Shown one piece after another: positions 14,554-25,524 of a DNA stretch of 64,000 nucleotides. A program made the position numbers and the translations under genes. The notes below the pieces were generated by a model that made no database searches, was not told the DNA's origin, and saw nothing but the letters and a program-made list of their open reading frames with translations. This stretch comes from Lactobacillus sp. ESL0684 (GTDB taxonomy: Bacteria; Bacillota; Bacilli; Lactobacillales; Lactobacillaceae): the NCBI RefSeq assembly GCF_029392675.1, contig NZ_CP113941.1:298001-362000 (forward strand), read 5' to 3'. Each line of letters begins with the position of its first letter. The first letter of the stretch is position 1.

Positions 14554-16026
14554 TTACTCCAAATATTTACGCCAATCTGGTACCTTCATAAATTGTGCTC
14601 GTTCAAATTGATCCTTCATATCAAATGGCACTGTACCATCGATTACTAGTTTGGAACTCATTCCTTTGAACCGAATTGATTTCGGATCATATTCTGGCCG
14701 CTCCGATGGATCTAATGGGTGATTACGCATCCCAGATAAAACCATTAAGTCTTTGTCAGCTTGAAATCTGGTGTTCATAGTCCAAACAACATCATTCATA
14801 TCAAAGATATCGACATCTTCATCAACTAAAAAGACTGTTTTCAATTCTTTGAATGCAGCAAAAGCTAAGATGGCAGCTTGCCGCTGGATACCTTCATCGG
14901 CCTCATTATCTTTATGAATTTGCATGATAGTCATTAGTTTACCGCCGCCTGCTGGTGGGTTATATACATTAACGACTTTGCCTGGAATAGCTTTATTAGT
15001 TAATTGCAAAATGCTGGCTTCGGTTGGGATGCCTGCCATACTAACATGTTCTTCGCTAGGACCGATTACGCTTTGCATAATTGGATTTTGACGGTGTGTT
15101 ACGGCAGTGACCTTAATGACCTGAACAGCTGGGTTGGCATCACCGTCGTAACCAGGAAATTCAGGCATTGCTTTACCGGTGTGGGTGTTAATATCCTCTT
15201 GAATTCTTTCATGGGGCATAATATAGCCTTCAATGGTGTATTCAGCACGGGCAATCGCCTTTTCATCGACAGAGACACCGTTAACTAATTCAACGGCTTC
15301 TTTACGTAAAGCTCCAGCAACACCTAGTTCGTTATAACCAAGTGGGGTGGTTGGCGGTTCAAAAGTGGTACCAATGGTAATAGCGGGATCTAGTCCGATA
15401 CTAATAGTAATTGGCATCGGTTTATTAGCTTTTTCGTATTCGTCAGCAAATACACCGATATGGCGACCGCCTGGCATAATGTAGATTGCTAATTTATCTT
15501 TGCCCTCAATACACATCCGGTGGATAGTCACGTCGGAAATTGACTTGTCCATACTGGAACCGAAGACGACACCAACGGTAATATATGGTCCAGCGTCTTG
15601 CGGGGTATTGGTTGGTGCTGCTACTAATTTGCGTAGGTCAAAGCCGTCCTCTGTTGCTAAATGCACTACTTCGTGACTGGGCGCGTCTGCTTCGTCAACT
15701 AAAACTGGCGCCACGGGTGTAGTTACAGCATCATTAAAATATTGCCCTAAAGTGCGCCAATCATGATGGAGAATTTTACCTACCCGTTTACGGCTAGCCA
15801 TTAGTCCAATCAAGACACGGGTATTTGGAAAACCTTTGACGTTGTTAAACATCATTGCTGGGCCTTCTTTAGTAGGACGCTCAACAGTTCCTCCGGCACC
15901 GATATAACGGTAAACACCAGCTAGTTCTGCATCAGGATCGACAGCTACATCGGTTTCATGATAGTTTTGCGGATCGTCTTCAATTTCACTCAGGACTTTA
16001 CGTAAGTCCCATTTGTTATTTGTCAT
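14554..16026 (-). CDS. lpdC: UbiD-family (gallate/hydroxybenzoate) decarboxylase
   Basis: A 490-residue prenyl-FMN-dependent non-oxidative decarboxylase. The N-terminal WDLRKVLSEIEDD and the YRYIGAGGTVERPTKEGPAM region match the LpdC/gallate decarboxylase clade rather than UbiD of ubiquinone synthesis, which this organism would not need. The conserved Arg/Glu catalytic region lies around AVTHRQNPIMQSVIGPSEEH. A GAGGAG site lies 9 nt before the ATG. The downstream lpdB and the divergent lpdD complete the system. Substrate (gallate, protocatechuate or similar) is inferred. Confidence 0.9.
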   Translation of the reverse strand: MTNNKWDLRKVLSEIEDDPQNYHETDVAVDPDAELAGVYRYIGAGGTVERPTKEGPAMMFNNVKGFPNTRVLIGLMASRKRVGKILHHDWRTLGQYFNDAVTTPVAPVLVDEADAPSHEVVHLATEDGFDLRKLVAAPTNTPQDAGPYITVGVVFGSSMDKSISDVTIHRMCIEGKDKLAIYIMPGGRHIGVFADEYEKANKPMPITISIGLDPAITIGTTFEPPTTPLGYNELGVAGALRKEAVELVNGVSVDEKAIARAEYTIEGYIMPHERIQEDINTHTGKAMPEFPGYDGDANPAVQVIKVTAVTHRQNPIMQSVIGPSEEHVSMAGIPTEASILQLTNKAIPGKVVNVYNPPAGGGKLMTIMQIHKDNEADEGIQRQAAILAFAAFKELKTVFLVDEDVDIFDMNDVVWTMNTRFQADKDLMVLSGMRNHPLDPSERPEYDPKSIRFKGMSSKLVIDGTVPFDMKDQFERAQFMKVPDWRKYLE

Positions 16027-16053
16027 CTAGCTTCAGCTCCTCTAAAATAAACT

Positions 16054-16070
16054 ATAACTAAATTAGTTAT
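16054..16070. promoter_or_regulatory. 17-bp palindrome in the lpdC-lpdD divergent promoter
   Basis: ATAACTAA-A-TTAGTTAT is a perfect palindrome midway between the two start codons and is a candidate operator for a phenolic-responsive regulator. No dedicated regulator gene is adjacent. Confidence 0.5.
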
Positions 16071-16128
16071 CTATTCAGCTTACTCGGTTTAGAAAAAAGT
16101 AGCAAATAAGATATTAAGAGGATAAATT

Positions 16129-16557
16129 ATGACAAAGCAAAGTTTTCAATCAACAGTAACAGCACTGGGTTTTACAATTACACTGGAAGCAGAATTTATT
16201 GGTCCTGATCTGGCAATTAAAATATTTGGCGGTGATCATCCACATATTGGTACGGTTTGTTTTGTTGATCAGACTGGTGATATTCAGGATCGTCCTTTTC
16301 CTAGTCATGATAATCGCTTGCATAAAGATGGTATTTTAGCTAAACAAATCTTGACTATCATTAAGGATAATCTTCCAGGATTGTGCGTTGTCTTAGCTGG
16401 AGTTCATGTTGATCAGATTAGCCAACGGCAATTAGCAATGACCAGTGAAATGACGCAGCAGTTGGGGCAGCGATTGCATAGGTGGTTATCGCAAGTTGAA
16501 GTTAATTGGTCACAGCCAAAGTATTATGGAGCAAATGAACAACCCAAAAAAGAGTAG
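16129..16557 (+). CDS. lpdD: Prenylated-flavin chaperone-like protein LpdD
   Basis: A 142-residue protein of the LpdD family that accompanies gallate-type decarboxylases; the family is proposed to help deliver or mature prenyl-FMN. FGGDHPHIGTVCFVDQ and the PFPSHDNRLHKDGILAK block are the conserved parts. It is divergent from lpdC, sharing a 102-bp promoter region. In this genome all three lpd genes are adjacent. Confidence 0.85.
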   Translation: MTKQSFQSTVTALGFTITLEAEFIGPDLAIKIFGGDHPHIGTVCFVDQTGDIQDRPFPSHDNRLHKDGILAKQILTIIKDNLPGLCVVLAGVHVDQISQRQLAMTSEMTQQLGQRLHRWLSQVEVNWSQPKYYGANEQPKKE

Positions 16558-16575
16558 CATTGAGCTACTCTTTTT
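16546..16575. terminator. Bidirectional terminator
   Basis: AAAAAAGAGTAGC/GCTACTCTTTTT hairpin between the converging lpdD and mmuM genes; it overlaps the lpdD stop. Confidence 0.85.
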
Positions 16576-16584
16576 CTGACGCAA

Positions 16585-17508
16585 CTAGTTAATCTCATCA
16601 AATGCTCGAGCAATTTCTGCAGTCTGCTCATGATTAGTGGTGCAGCAGCTGCCAATTAGGTGAGCACCAGCAGCATACCATTTCTTAGTTGCTTGGTAAA
16701 AATCGATCTTTTCTGGTAGGTCTTGCCAAGTCTTAGTAGTCGGATCATAAGAAGCACCTTGATTAGGATAAACCACAATTTCCTTACTAGTTAGTGGCCT
16801 TATTACCTTAACTGCAGCTGTAACTAGGTTAGGATTAGTACAATTAATGCCAACTGCAAAAACTTGGGAGAATTGATTAACTACAGTAATCGCTGCGGCT
16901 AGGCTAGTGCCATCGCTAATAGTTTGAGCATCGCGCAAAGTAAAGCTAACATAAACTGGATATTTAGGATAATTGTTTTCCATCCAAGTTAAAAGGCATT
17001 TAACTTCCTTTAGGTTGGGTTGGGTTTCAATCGCAATGCAGTCTGGCTTTTGCTCAATAATGGTCTTCAAACGCGGTAAATGAAAAGCTAAATATTCTGC
17101 ATCCGCTAAATTGTAGTCACCACGGTATTCGCTGCCATCGGCTAAATAAGCGCCATAAGCGCCAACTGTGCCAGCAACGAAGGTATGTTTACCAGTAATT
17201 GTTTCATAGTCATCTCTAGCTTTTAGCGCGACTTTGACTGCATCGACAATAAAGTTTTTTGCCTGCTGATTAGTATAACCTGCTTTTTCAAAGGCCTGAA
17301 CATTAGCTTGATAAGTGTTGGTGATGATTAATTGCGCACCAGCCTGTAAATAATTTCGATGAGTTTGATACACGGCTGGTAAGTTATTAGTTAGTGCAGT
17401 TGCTGTCCATAATTTGTTGTTGGTATCCACGCCTTGTGCTTCTAACTCATCGGACATAGCACCGTCCAGTACCAGTCCCTTATATTGGCAAGTTTGTAAT
17501 AAGTCCAT
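16585..17508 (-). CDS. mmuM: Homocysteine S-methyltransferase
   Basis: 307 residues. Transfers methyl from S-methylmethionine to homocysteine, making methionine. Zinc ligands are the Cys of GINCTNP (about 225) and the Cys pair in GSCCTTN (about 290), and LDGAMSDELE opens the barrel. It is cobalamin-independent by length and single domain. It is divergent from a matching permease (mmuP), which supplies the plant-derived methyl donor. GGAG ribosome site. Confidence 0.93.
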   Translation of the reverse strand: MDLLQTCQYKGLVLDGAMSDELEAQGVDTNNKLWTATALTNNLPAVYQTHRNYLQAGAQLIITNTYQANVQAFEKAGYTNQQAKNFIVDAVKVALKARDDYETITGKHTFVAGTVGAYGAYLADGSEYRGDYNLADAEYLAFHLPRLKTIIEQKPDCIAIETQPNLKEVKCLLTWMENNYPKYPVYVSFTLRDAQTISDGTSLAAAITVVNQFSQVFAVGINCTNPNLVTAAVKVIRPLTSKEIVVYPNQGASYDPTTKTWQDLPEKIDFYQATKKWYAAGAHLIGSCCTTNHEQTAEIARAFDEIN

Positions 17509-17608
17509 CGTATCTCCTTAAAAAACTATTGTAATTAGCAAGTAACAGTAATATTATTTTAATTATTATAATCTTATTTAATCCACATAAACAAGAGGGA
17601 ATAAAAGT

Positions 17609-18982
17609 ATGGGTAAGAATAAACATTTAGAACGTAAAATGGAATCACGACATATTCGTATGATTTCGTTAGGTGGGGTAATTGGAACAGGACTGTTCCT
17701 GAGTTCCGGCTATACTATTCATCAAGCTGGACCTGTTGGAACAATTATGGCTTATTTGTTGGGGGCACTGATCGTGTATACGGTAATGTTGTGTCTTGGC
17801 GAATTGGCAGTGGCGATGCCTTATACAGGGTCATTTCATGTTTATGCTAAAAACTATATTGGACCAGCAACGGGGTTTGTGGTTGCGATCTTATACTGGT
17901 TAACATGGACAATCGCTTTAGGCTCAGAATTCACGGCGGCCGGATTAATTATGCAGCAATGGTTTCCGCAAGTGCCAGTCTGGTGCTGGAGCTTGGTATT
18001 TATGGTAGTAATCTTTTTGATTAACTTCTTTTCGGTACGCATTTTTGCTGAAAGTGAATTTTGGTTGTCAGCCATCAAGGTGTTTGCGATTGTTGGGTTC
18101 ATCATCTTAGGCTTTTTGGCAATTATTGGGGTTATTCCGCTTGAAGGGATGCATCATGCGCCAGGATTAAGTAATTTGACTAAAAATGGTTTATTCCCTA
18201 ATGGTTGGTATGGCGTCTTTACGACGATGTTAACTGTTAACTTTGCCTTTTCTGGGACTGAACTAATCGGTGTGACAGCTGGCGAAGCTAAAGATCCAGA
18301 AAAGACGATTCCACAAGCAATTCACACAACTTTGTGGCGGCTAATTATTTTCTTTGTCGGGAGTATTGTTGTCTTATCAGCTTTAATTCCCTACAAAGTA
18401 GCAGGAGTTACCCAAAGTCCCTTTGTTTATGTTTTAAAGCAAATGCATATTCCGTTTGCAGCCGATCTGATGAATTTTGTAGTGTTAACTGCGATTGTTT
18501 CGGCAGCTAATTCTGGGTTGTATGCTTCGTCAAGAATGTTATGGTCACTAGGTAATGAAGGGACGATTCCTAAATTTTTTGCCAAGACTAACAAGAACGG
18601 TGCACCCAATGTGGCGTTAGTCTTTAGTATGCTGGGTGGGATTTTTGCGTTAGTTTCTAGTGTTGTAGCAGCTGATACCGTTTATCTAGTATTAGTATCG
18701 ATTTCTGGCTTAGCTGTCGTGATTGTCTGGATGGCGATTGCGTTAAGTGAACTTAACTTCCGCAAACGCTTTTTAAAAGAAGGCCATCAGCTAAGTGAAT
18801 TGAAATTTCGTACGCCTGGTTGGCCGTTTGTACCATACTTTGCCTTAATTGCTAGCGGATTATCCTGCATTTTAATTTGGTTTGATCCGCAACAGCGAAT
18901 CGCATTGTATTGTACAATTCCATTTGTAGCAATTTGTTATTTAATCCATTATATTTGGATGAGAAAAGCAACTAAAAATTAA
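17609..18982 (+). CDS. mmuP: S-methylmethionine/amino acid permease (APC family)
   Basis: A 457-residue 12-TM APC transporter. [20 protein letters not shown] is the typical TM1 substrate-binding G[S/V]IGTG region. The neighbour mmuM, only 100 bp away and divergent, suggests S-methylmethionine as substrate. Annotation by sequence alone would allow GABA or another amino acid. Confidence 0.85.
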   Translation: MGKNKHLERKMESRHIRMISLGGVIGTGLFLSSGYTIHQAGPVGTIMAYLLGALIVYTVMLCLGELAVAMPYTGSFHVYAKNYIGPATGFVVAILYWLTWTIALGSEFTAAGLIMQQWFPQVPVWCWSLVFMVVIFLINFFSVRIFAESEFWLSAIKVFAIVGFIILGFLAIIGVIPLEGMHHAPGLSNLTKNGLFPNGWYGVFTTMLTVNFAFSGTELIGVTAGEAKDPEKTIPQAIHTTLWRLIIFFVGSIVVLSALIPYKVAGVTQSPFVYVLKQMHIPFAADLMNFVVLTAIVSAANSGLYASSRMLWSLGNEGTIPKFFAKTNKNGAPNVALVFSMLGGIFALVSSVVAADTVYLVLVSISGLAVVIVWMAIALSELNFRKRFLKEGHQLSELKFRTPGWPFVPYFALIASGLSCILIWFDPQQRIALYCTIPFVAICYLIHYIWMRKATKN

Positions 18983-18995
18983 GTTAAAAATACTG

Positions 18996-19029
18996 TTGAC
19001 ACCGCTTACTATGTTTGCTATAGTAAGCG
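18996..19029 (+). promoter_or_regulatory. bgl operon promoter with perfect inverted repeat
   Basis: TTGACA (18996-19001), 17 bp, TATAGT (19019-19024). CGCTTACTAT (19003-19012) and ATAGTAAGCG (19020-19029) form a perfect 10-bp inverted repeat with a 7-bp spacer across the spacer and -10. This adds a probable operator on top of LicT antitermination. Confidence 0.75.
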
Positions 19030-19038
19030 AATGAAAAA

Positions 19039-19134
19039 TAGGACTGTTACGGATTTAATTATTCGGCATAACCTACGCTTAAGAATGTTCCGGCTGATTC
19101 TACTTTAGTGGAATTTTCTTTAGCGTATTTTTTT
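19039..19134 (+). promoter_or_regulatory. LicT ribonucleic antiterminator site and terminator (1)
   Basis: The RAT-type sequence GGACTGTTACGG...CGGCATAACC (about 19039-19075) overlaps the 5' arm of a terminator (TACGCTTAAGAA / TTTAGCGTA followed by T7, to 19134). LicT binding would prevent termination before its own gene. Confidence 0.8.
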
Positions 19135-19157
19135 ATGGAGTGAATAGAGGTGATGCG

Positions 19158-20003
19158 ATGTACTTTCAAAAGAAAATCAATAACAATTTTGCTTGGGCAC
19201 TTGATGGTGATGAACATGTAATTGTTGGTGGTAAAGGAATTTCTTTTAATAAAAAAGTAAATCAAAAAATAGCTGATAGCCAAATTGAACGTGTTTTTCG
19301 TCCAGAAGAGTTGAAGCAAGATAGTCAAGTTGTTGGTAAATCTTTTGAAGATATTGACCCACAGGTCTTAACTCTAACGCAGGAATTGACGAAAAGGGTG
19401 CAAGAACGTTTAAAAAACGTTGACTTTAATAACAGTCACTTCTTAGCTTTAGCTGATCATTTGGATTATGCTTTAAAGCGTGGTGCAAACACGGATTATC
19501 CCGAAAATTTGCGCTGGGAAGTGCGAAAAACTTATCCTGAAGAATATGATGCTGCTCTTGATTCATTGTATTTCATTGAGCAGCAAACGGGAATTAGACT
19601 ACCAAAAAGTGAACTAACCTTTTTAACTTATCATTATGTTGATGCGCAAAGCAACAATGATATTGGGCAGGAGCAAAGTGCTAAACTGGCTGAACTAACG
19701 AATCGTGCAATTGAAATTGTGCAGTATCACTATCAATTGATTTTGGATCAGAATTCTGCTAATTACGTGCGTTTTGTGACGCATTTACGCTTCTTTATTT
19801 TGCGGCAAATGCATCACGGCAAAGAACCAGTTTCCCAAGTTGATCCGCAACTACTCGCGATTGTAAAGCAGAATTATCAAAAAGCTTATCAAGCTGCCCA
19901 GCAGGTTGGAGAAATGTTAACGGAAAAGATTGCTTGTCAAGTTAGTCAAGAGGAGTTATTTTATCTAACTCTGCATATTGATCGCGTGACGAGAAGACAA
20001 TAA
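19158..20003 (+). CDS. licT: BglG/LicT-family transcriptional antiterminator
   Basis: 281 residues: N-terminal CAT RNA-binding domain (about 1-55, INNNFAWAL...GKGISF), then PRD1 and PRD2 with the phosphorylatable His residues (LADHLDYAL, THLRFF, TLHIDRV). PTS phosphorylation of the PRDs sets activity according to sugar supply. The ATG at 19158 with AGAGGTGA upstream is preferred over the GTG at 19140. It controls itself and the bglP gene through the two RAT sites. Confidence 0.92.
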   Translation: MYFQKKINNNFAWALDGDEHVIVGGKGISFNKKVNQKIADSQIERVFRPEELKQDSQVVGKSFEDIDPQVLTLTQELTKRVQERLKNVDFNNSHFLALADHLDYALKRGANTDYPENLRWEVRKTYPEEYDAALDSLYFIEQQTGIRLPKSELTFLTYHYVDAQSNNDIGQEQSAKLAELTNRAIEIVQYHYQLILDQNSANYVRFVTHLRFFILRQMHHGKEPVSQVDPQLLAIVKQNYQKAYQAAQQVGEMLTEKIACQVSQEELFYLTLHIDRVTRRQ

Positions 20004-20005
20004 TA

Positions 20006-20082
20006 TTTGGACTGTTACTGTTAAATCAGGCATAACCAAATAAAACTAGAGGAGTACTTTAGTTTTATTTGGTTATTTTTTT
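20006..20082 (+). promoter_or_regulatory. LicT antiterminator site and terminator (2)
   Basis: A second RAT (TTTGGACTGTTACTG...CAGGCATAACC, 20006-20037) overlaps the terminator AACCAAATAAAACTA/TAGTTTTATTTGGTT plus T7 (20035-20082). It separately gates bglP expression. Confidence 0.85.
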
Positions 20083-20097
20083 GAAAAAGGAGAAAAA

Positions 20098-22008
20098 ATG
20101 AAAAAGGATTATAATGAATTGGCGCGGCAGGTAATTGAACTGTCGGGTGGTAAAAAGAATATCACTAATGCTTGGCACTGTGTAACGCGGTTACGCTTTA
20201 ACCTAGTTAATAAAGATCTTGTTAAACTGGATGAAATCAAAAAAGTTAATGGCGTAATGGGGGCACAATTTTCAGGTGACCAATTTCAAGTAATTATTGG
20301 CAATGAAGTTGAGGATGCGTTTGATGCGGTACAAGGCCAATTAGGCAATATTGCTGCTAATGATAATGAGTCGGACGAAAAGCCAAAAGAAAATGTTATT
20401 AGTCGGTTAATGGACTTTATCTCAGGAACATTTACGCCAGCTATGCCGGCCGTGATCAGTGCGGGTCTATTAAAAGGGGTTGTTGCAATTATTCAATCCT
20501 TCAAGTTAATGGCACCAAGTAGCGCTGGTTTTGCAATCTTGCAAATGGTTTCAGATAGTGCTTTTTACTTCTTGCCATTCTTATTGGCAGTTTCTGCAGC
20601 ACGAAAGTTAAAGACCAATGAATACTTGGCCATGAGTATTGCCGGGATTTTGCTATATCCAACAATGGTTAACGGCTATAACGCGCTAGCTGCGGGTAAG
20701 CATATTGCCACGCTGAAGTTATTTGGTGTATTGCCAATGCCTTATCTATCTTATAGCTCATCTGTTATTCCGATTATGCTAGCCGTTTGGTTCTTAAAGT
20801 ATGTCTACAAGTGGGTTAAGAGTTGGATGCCTAAATCAATTACGATTATGTTTAGTCCAATGCTAACTATGTTAATTGTTGCACCGGTTACGTTAACTAT
20901 TTTAGGACCTTTAGGTAATTATATTGGTAATGGATTAGCTGGTATCATCCTCTGGTTGTTTGATAATGTTGGGTTTGTAGCAGGAGCCTTATTAGGTGGC
21001 TTCTGGCCATTGTTAGTCATGACTGGGATGCACTGGGCACTAAGTCCAATTGGCTTACAAATCTTTAGTCAACAGGGATTTGATAACTTCTTAACGCCAT
21101 CAACTATTTGTGCTACTTTTGCAATGGCTGGTGCTACTTTTGCTGTATTTTTCAAGACTAAAAATGAAGATATGAAACAAGTTTCCTTATCATCTGGTAT
21201 TTCTGCTGTATTAGGAATTACTGAACCAGCAATGTACGGTGTGACTTTGAAGTTAAAGCGTCCGCTAATTGCCGCTATTATTGGTGGTGGTATTGGTGGT
21301 GCCATAATGAATATCTTCCAAACCAAATCATTTGGGATGTCAATGCCAGGGTTAATTGCTATTCCGGGATTCATTGATCCGCATAATAGTATGAATTTGA
21401 TTATTACGATTATTGTTTCAATTGTTTCTTTTGTGATTGCTTTTGTTGCTACTTGGTTAATTGGCTTTGATGGTGATGGCAAGCGTAAAGCGACTGAAGA
21501 AGTTGCTGATACTGAAACTGAGTCAACTTCCCCTGTTCAAAGTACTGGCAAGCAGATTAAGATTGTTGCTCCAGTTAGTGGTAAAAATGTTCCAGTAGAG
21601 AAAGTTAAAGATGATACATTCGCTAAGCAAATTATGGGTGAGACTACTGCCATTGAACCAAGTGCTAATGATATCGTGGCACCTTTTGAAGGAGAAATAA
21701 CACTAGTTGCGGAAACTAATCATGCTATTGGGCTAAAGAGTACCGATGGGGTTGAGTTGCTAATTCACATGGGAGTTGATACAGTTGAACTTAAGGGTAA
21801 GCATTTTATCCCTCATGTTAAAAAAGGCGACCATGTAAATCAAGGTGATTTACTAATGGAAATGGACGTTGAGGCAGTTAAGTCTGCAGGTTATGATCCA
21901 GTTGTTTTATGTATTGTAACTAATACTGCCGATTATGTTGATGTGATTTCGATGGTTGAGGCTGAAGATATTGTTGTTGGCGATAACATCGCCGCAGCAG
22001 TTGAATAA
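20098..22008 (+). CDS. bglP: PTS beta-glucoside transporter EIIBCA
   Basis: 636 residues in B-C-A order. EIIB active Cys in AWHCVTRLRF (about 27), the EIIC domain of about ten TM segments (100-460), and EIIA of the glucose type with active His in LLIHMGVDTVELKG (about 560). Imports and phosphorylates beta-glucosides such as cellobiose, salicin or arbutin. Follows licT and precedes the matching GH1 enzyme, so substrate assignment is well supported by context. Confidence 0.93.
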   Translation: MKKDYNELARQVIELSGGKKNITNAWHCVTRLRFNLVNKDLVKLDEIKKVNGVMGAQFSGDQFQVIIGNEVEDAFDAVQGQLGNIAANDNESDEKPKENVISRLMDFISGTFTPAMPAVISAGLLKGVVAIIQSFKLMAPSSAGFAILQMVSDSAFYFLPFLLAVSAARKLKTNEYLAMSIAGILLYPTMVNGYNALAAGKHIATLKLFGVLPMPYLSYSSSVIPIMLAVWFLKYVYKWVKSWMPKSITIMFSPMLTMLIVAPVTLTILGPLGNYIGNGLAGIILWLFDNVGFVAGALLGGFWPLLVMTGMHWALSPIGLQIFSQQGFDNFLTPSTICATFAMAGATFAVFFKTKNEDMKQVSLSSGISAVLGITEPAMYGVTLKLKRPLIAAIIGGGIGGAIMNIFQTKSFGMSMPGLIAIPGFIDPHNSMNLIITIIVSIVSFVIAFVATWLIGFDGDGKRKATEEVADTETESTSPVQSTGKQIKIVAPVSGKNVPVEKVKDDTFAKQIMGETTAIEPSANDIVAPFEGEITLVAETNHAIGLKSTDGVELLIHMGVDTVELKGKHFIPHVKKGDHVNQGDLLMEMDVEAVKSAGYDPVVLCIVTNTADYVDVISMVEAEDIVVGDNIAAAVE

Positions 22009-22025
22009 TAGAGAGGAACTTTTAA

Positions 22026-23480
<1,455 letters not shown>

Positions 23481-23493
23481 TTAATATTTATTA

Positions 23494-23525
23494 AAATACG
23501 GAACTCTAGTAGTTTCGTATTTTTT
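23494..23525 (+). terminator. Terminator of the bgl operon
   Basis: AATACGGAACT/AGTTTCGTATT hairpin followed by T6. Confidence 0.8.
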
Positions 23526-23570
23526 GTATATTGTGGAAAAACAGCAATAAATGTAGTATGCTATATAATT

Positions 23571-24035
23571 ATGGAACAAAAAATTACTAAGCTACTTTTA
23601 CAGCGACTAGGACCAAAAATTAAAATTGCCAATACATTGATTGAAAAAGAATTAAATAAGCAGTTTGCGAATTTGTTTGCAGATTATTCTTTAACTGGTG
23701 CCCAAATTTCACTGTTGGTCTACTTATATGATGCTGGCGGCCGAACTGTTACTCAGAAGGAAATTGCAGATACATTTGTTTTGAGTCATCCGACTATTCG
23801 GGGAATTGTAAGGCGACTCGAAGCTAGCAACTTAATTGAAACTGCTCGTTTAAAAAGTGACCAACGACAAATTGTCTTGACTTTATCGGCAACAGGTTTT
23901 GCTTTACTTAAAGAGAATATTGCTCAGATTCATACAATCATGAATGGGATTAATGAGCAAATTGTGTTGGGTCTCACCGAAGCAGAAACTGCCCAATTAG
24001 AACAATTTTTAAATAAAATTATTGGTAATTTTTAG
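23571..24035 (+). CDS. MarR-family regulator
   Basis: 154 residues with a MarR winged helix (VTQKEIADTFVLSHPTIRGIVRRLEASNLI, about 62-91). No Shine-Dalgarno sequence precedes the ATG; instead TATAAT lies at 23564-23569, one base before it, so the mRNA may be nearly leaderless or the true start may be a little downstream. It is followed by an MFS drug-type exporter 42 bp later, the usual MarR target arrangement. Confidence 0.85.
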   Translation: MEQKITKLLLQRLGPKIKIANTLIEKELNKQFANLFADYSLTGAQISLLVYLYDAGGRTVTQKEIADTFVLSHPTIRGIVRRLEASNLIETARLKSDQRQIVLTLSATGFALLKENIAQIHTIMNGINEQIVLGLTEAETAQLEQFLNKIIGNF

Positions 24036-24077
24036 TTTTTTTCTAAAAAGGTAGCTTACTACATAAAAGGAGTAAAA

Positions 24078-25475
24078 ATGAAACAGGATAGCAAAACTAT
24101 TTCTCAATCAAAAAGAATTTGGATGATGTGCGTACTTTTATTTGGTGCGTTTGTATCATTGCTGGCTGAGACTTTTTTGAATAATGCAATGCCAACAATT
24201 ATGCGTTCTTTTAATGTTACTCAGGCTACAGCTCAGTGGCTGACTACGGGTTATTTGCTAGTAGTTGGGTTAATGATTCCAATGTCAGCTTGGATTTTCG
24301 AATCGTTTAGCCTAAAGCAGAATTATTTGACAATGATGGGTATCTTTTTTGCTGGTTCAATTATTTGTGTTTTTGCACCTAATTTTCCGGTATTGCTGAT
24401 TGGTCGAATCATTGAAGCTGTTGCAGCTGGTGGCTTAATGCCATTTATTCAAAATGTGATTTTGCTAATGTTTCCTCCTGAAAAACGGGGAATAGCAATG
24501 GGAATTACTGGATTAGTAATTGGTTTTGGACCTGCAGTTGGGCCAACTATTTCTGGTTTAATTTTAAAGTATGCCGACTGGCAAATGTTATTCATTGTTT
24601 TAAGCATAGTTAGTGGATTAGTGGTACTATTGGCGAGCTTTGCAATTCAAAATATTACTACGCCTAAAAATGTTACCACTGATGTTATTTCGTTTTTAGA
24701 AGCAATTTTCGGTTTTGGCTTAATTTTGTACGCTCTGTCTGAGATTGGTAATACTGGGAAAATTACGCTCATCTTAGGCTTATGTCTAATTGGTGGTTTG
24801 GTGATCATTTATCTATTTTGCCGGCGACAATTAACATTAAGTGAGCCACTATTAGATGTGCGCGTTTTTAAAAATTTAAAGTTTGACCTTTGTACAATGC
24901 TAAGTACCATTAGTAATATTGCGATGGTCGGGATTGAGTTAGTCTTGCCGCTATATTTGCAGACAACCCGTAGTCAAAGCGCATTGACTGCTGGATTGGT
25001 CATGATGCCAGGAGCATTAGTTATGATTATCTGTAATCCGATTTCGGGCGGTCTATATGATAAGCTGGGGATCAAGAAATTATCACTATTTGGCTTTATG
25101 ATGTTGCTACTAGGCACTTTGCCGATGCTTGATTTTGATAATCAGACCAGTTTGGTACTGATAGCTTCATGTTATGCTCTACGAATGGTAGGGATTTCTT
25201 TTACAATGATGACAACCTTTACGGCTGGAATTAACCAAGTTGCTGGCAAACTAACTGCTCATGCTAATGCAGGTTCTTCTACAATTCGTCAAATCGGTGG
25301 TTCGCTTGGTACAGCGTTAGTGATGATGGTAATTACCTTAAACTCGGCTCATGCTAGTGCAAATAATGGGGCAGTACAGGGTTATCATTGGGGCTTTATT
25401 TTGATGTTAATTTTTGCATTGGTTGGTTTAGTGAGCTCATTTTTCTTACCAGTTGCTAAGGCAGAACATAAATAA
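24078..25475 (+). CDS. MFS multidrug exporter (DHA2/EmrB-QacA type)
   Basis: 465 residues with about 14 TM segments. TAQWLTTGYLLVVGLMIPMS and FSLKQNY (motif A region), IGRIIEAVAAGG (motif B with R) and GFGPAVGPTISG (motif C, antiporter signature) are visible. Exports hydrophobic toxic compounds; the substrate is unknown. Co-transcribed with the upstream MarR gene, with an AAAGGAG site. Confidence 0.9.
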   Translation: MKQDSKTISQSKRIWMMCVLLFGAFVSLLAETFLNNAMPTIMRSFNVTQATAQWLTTGYLLVVGLMIPMSAWIFESFSLKQNYLTMMGIFFAGSIICVFAPNFPVLLIGRIIEAVAAGGLMPFIQNVILLMFPPEKRGIAMGITGLVIGFGPAVGPTISGLILKYADWQMLFIVLSIVSGLVVLLASFAIQNITTPKNVTTDVISFLEAIFGFGLILYALSEIGNTGKITLILGLCLIGGLVIIYLFCRRQLTLSEPLLDVRVFKNLKFDLCTMLSTISNIAMVGIELVLPLYLQTTRSQSALTAGLVMMPGALVMIICNPISGGLYDKLGIKKLSLFGFMMLLLGTLPMLDFDNQTSLVLIASCYALRMVGISFTMMTTFTAGINQVAGKLTAHANAGSSTIRQIGGSLGTALVMMVITLNSAHASANNGAVQGYHWGFILMLIFALVGLVSSFFLPVAKAEHK

Positions 25476-25477
25476 TC

Positions 25478-25513
25478 AAAAAAGACTGAAACAACTAAAT
25501 TTCAGTCTTTTTT
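25478..25513. terminator. Bidirectional terminator
   Basis: AAAAAAGACTGAAA/TTTCAGTCTTTTTT hairpin between converging genes. Confidence 0.88.
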
Positions 25514-25524
25514 CGTGGGCAAAT

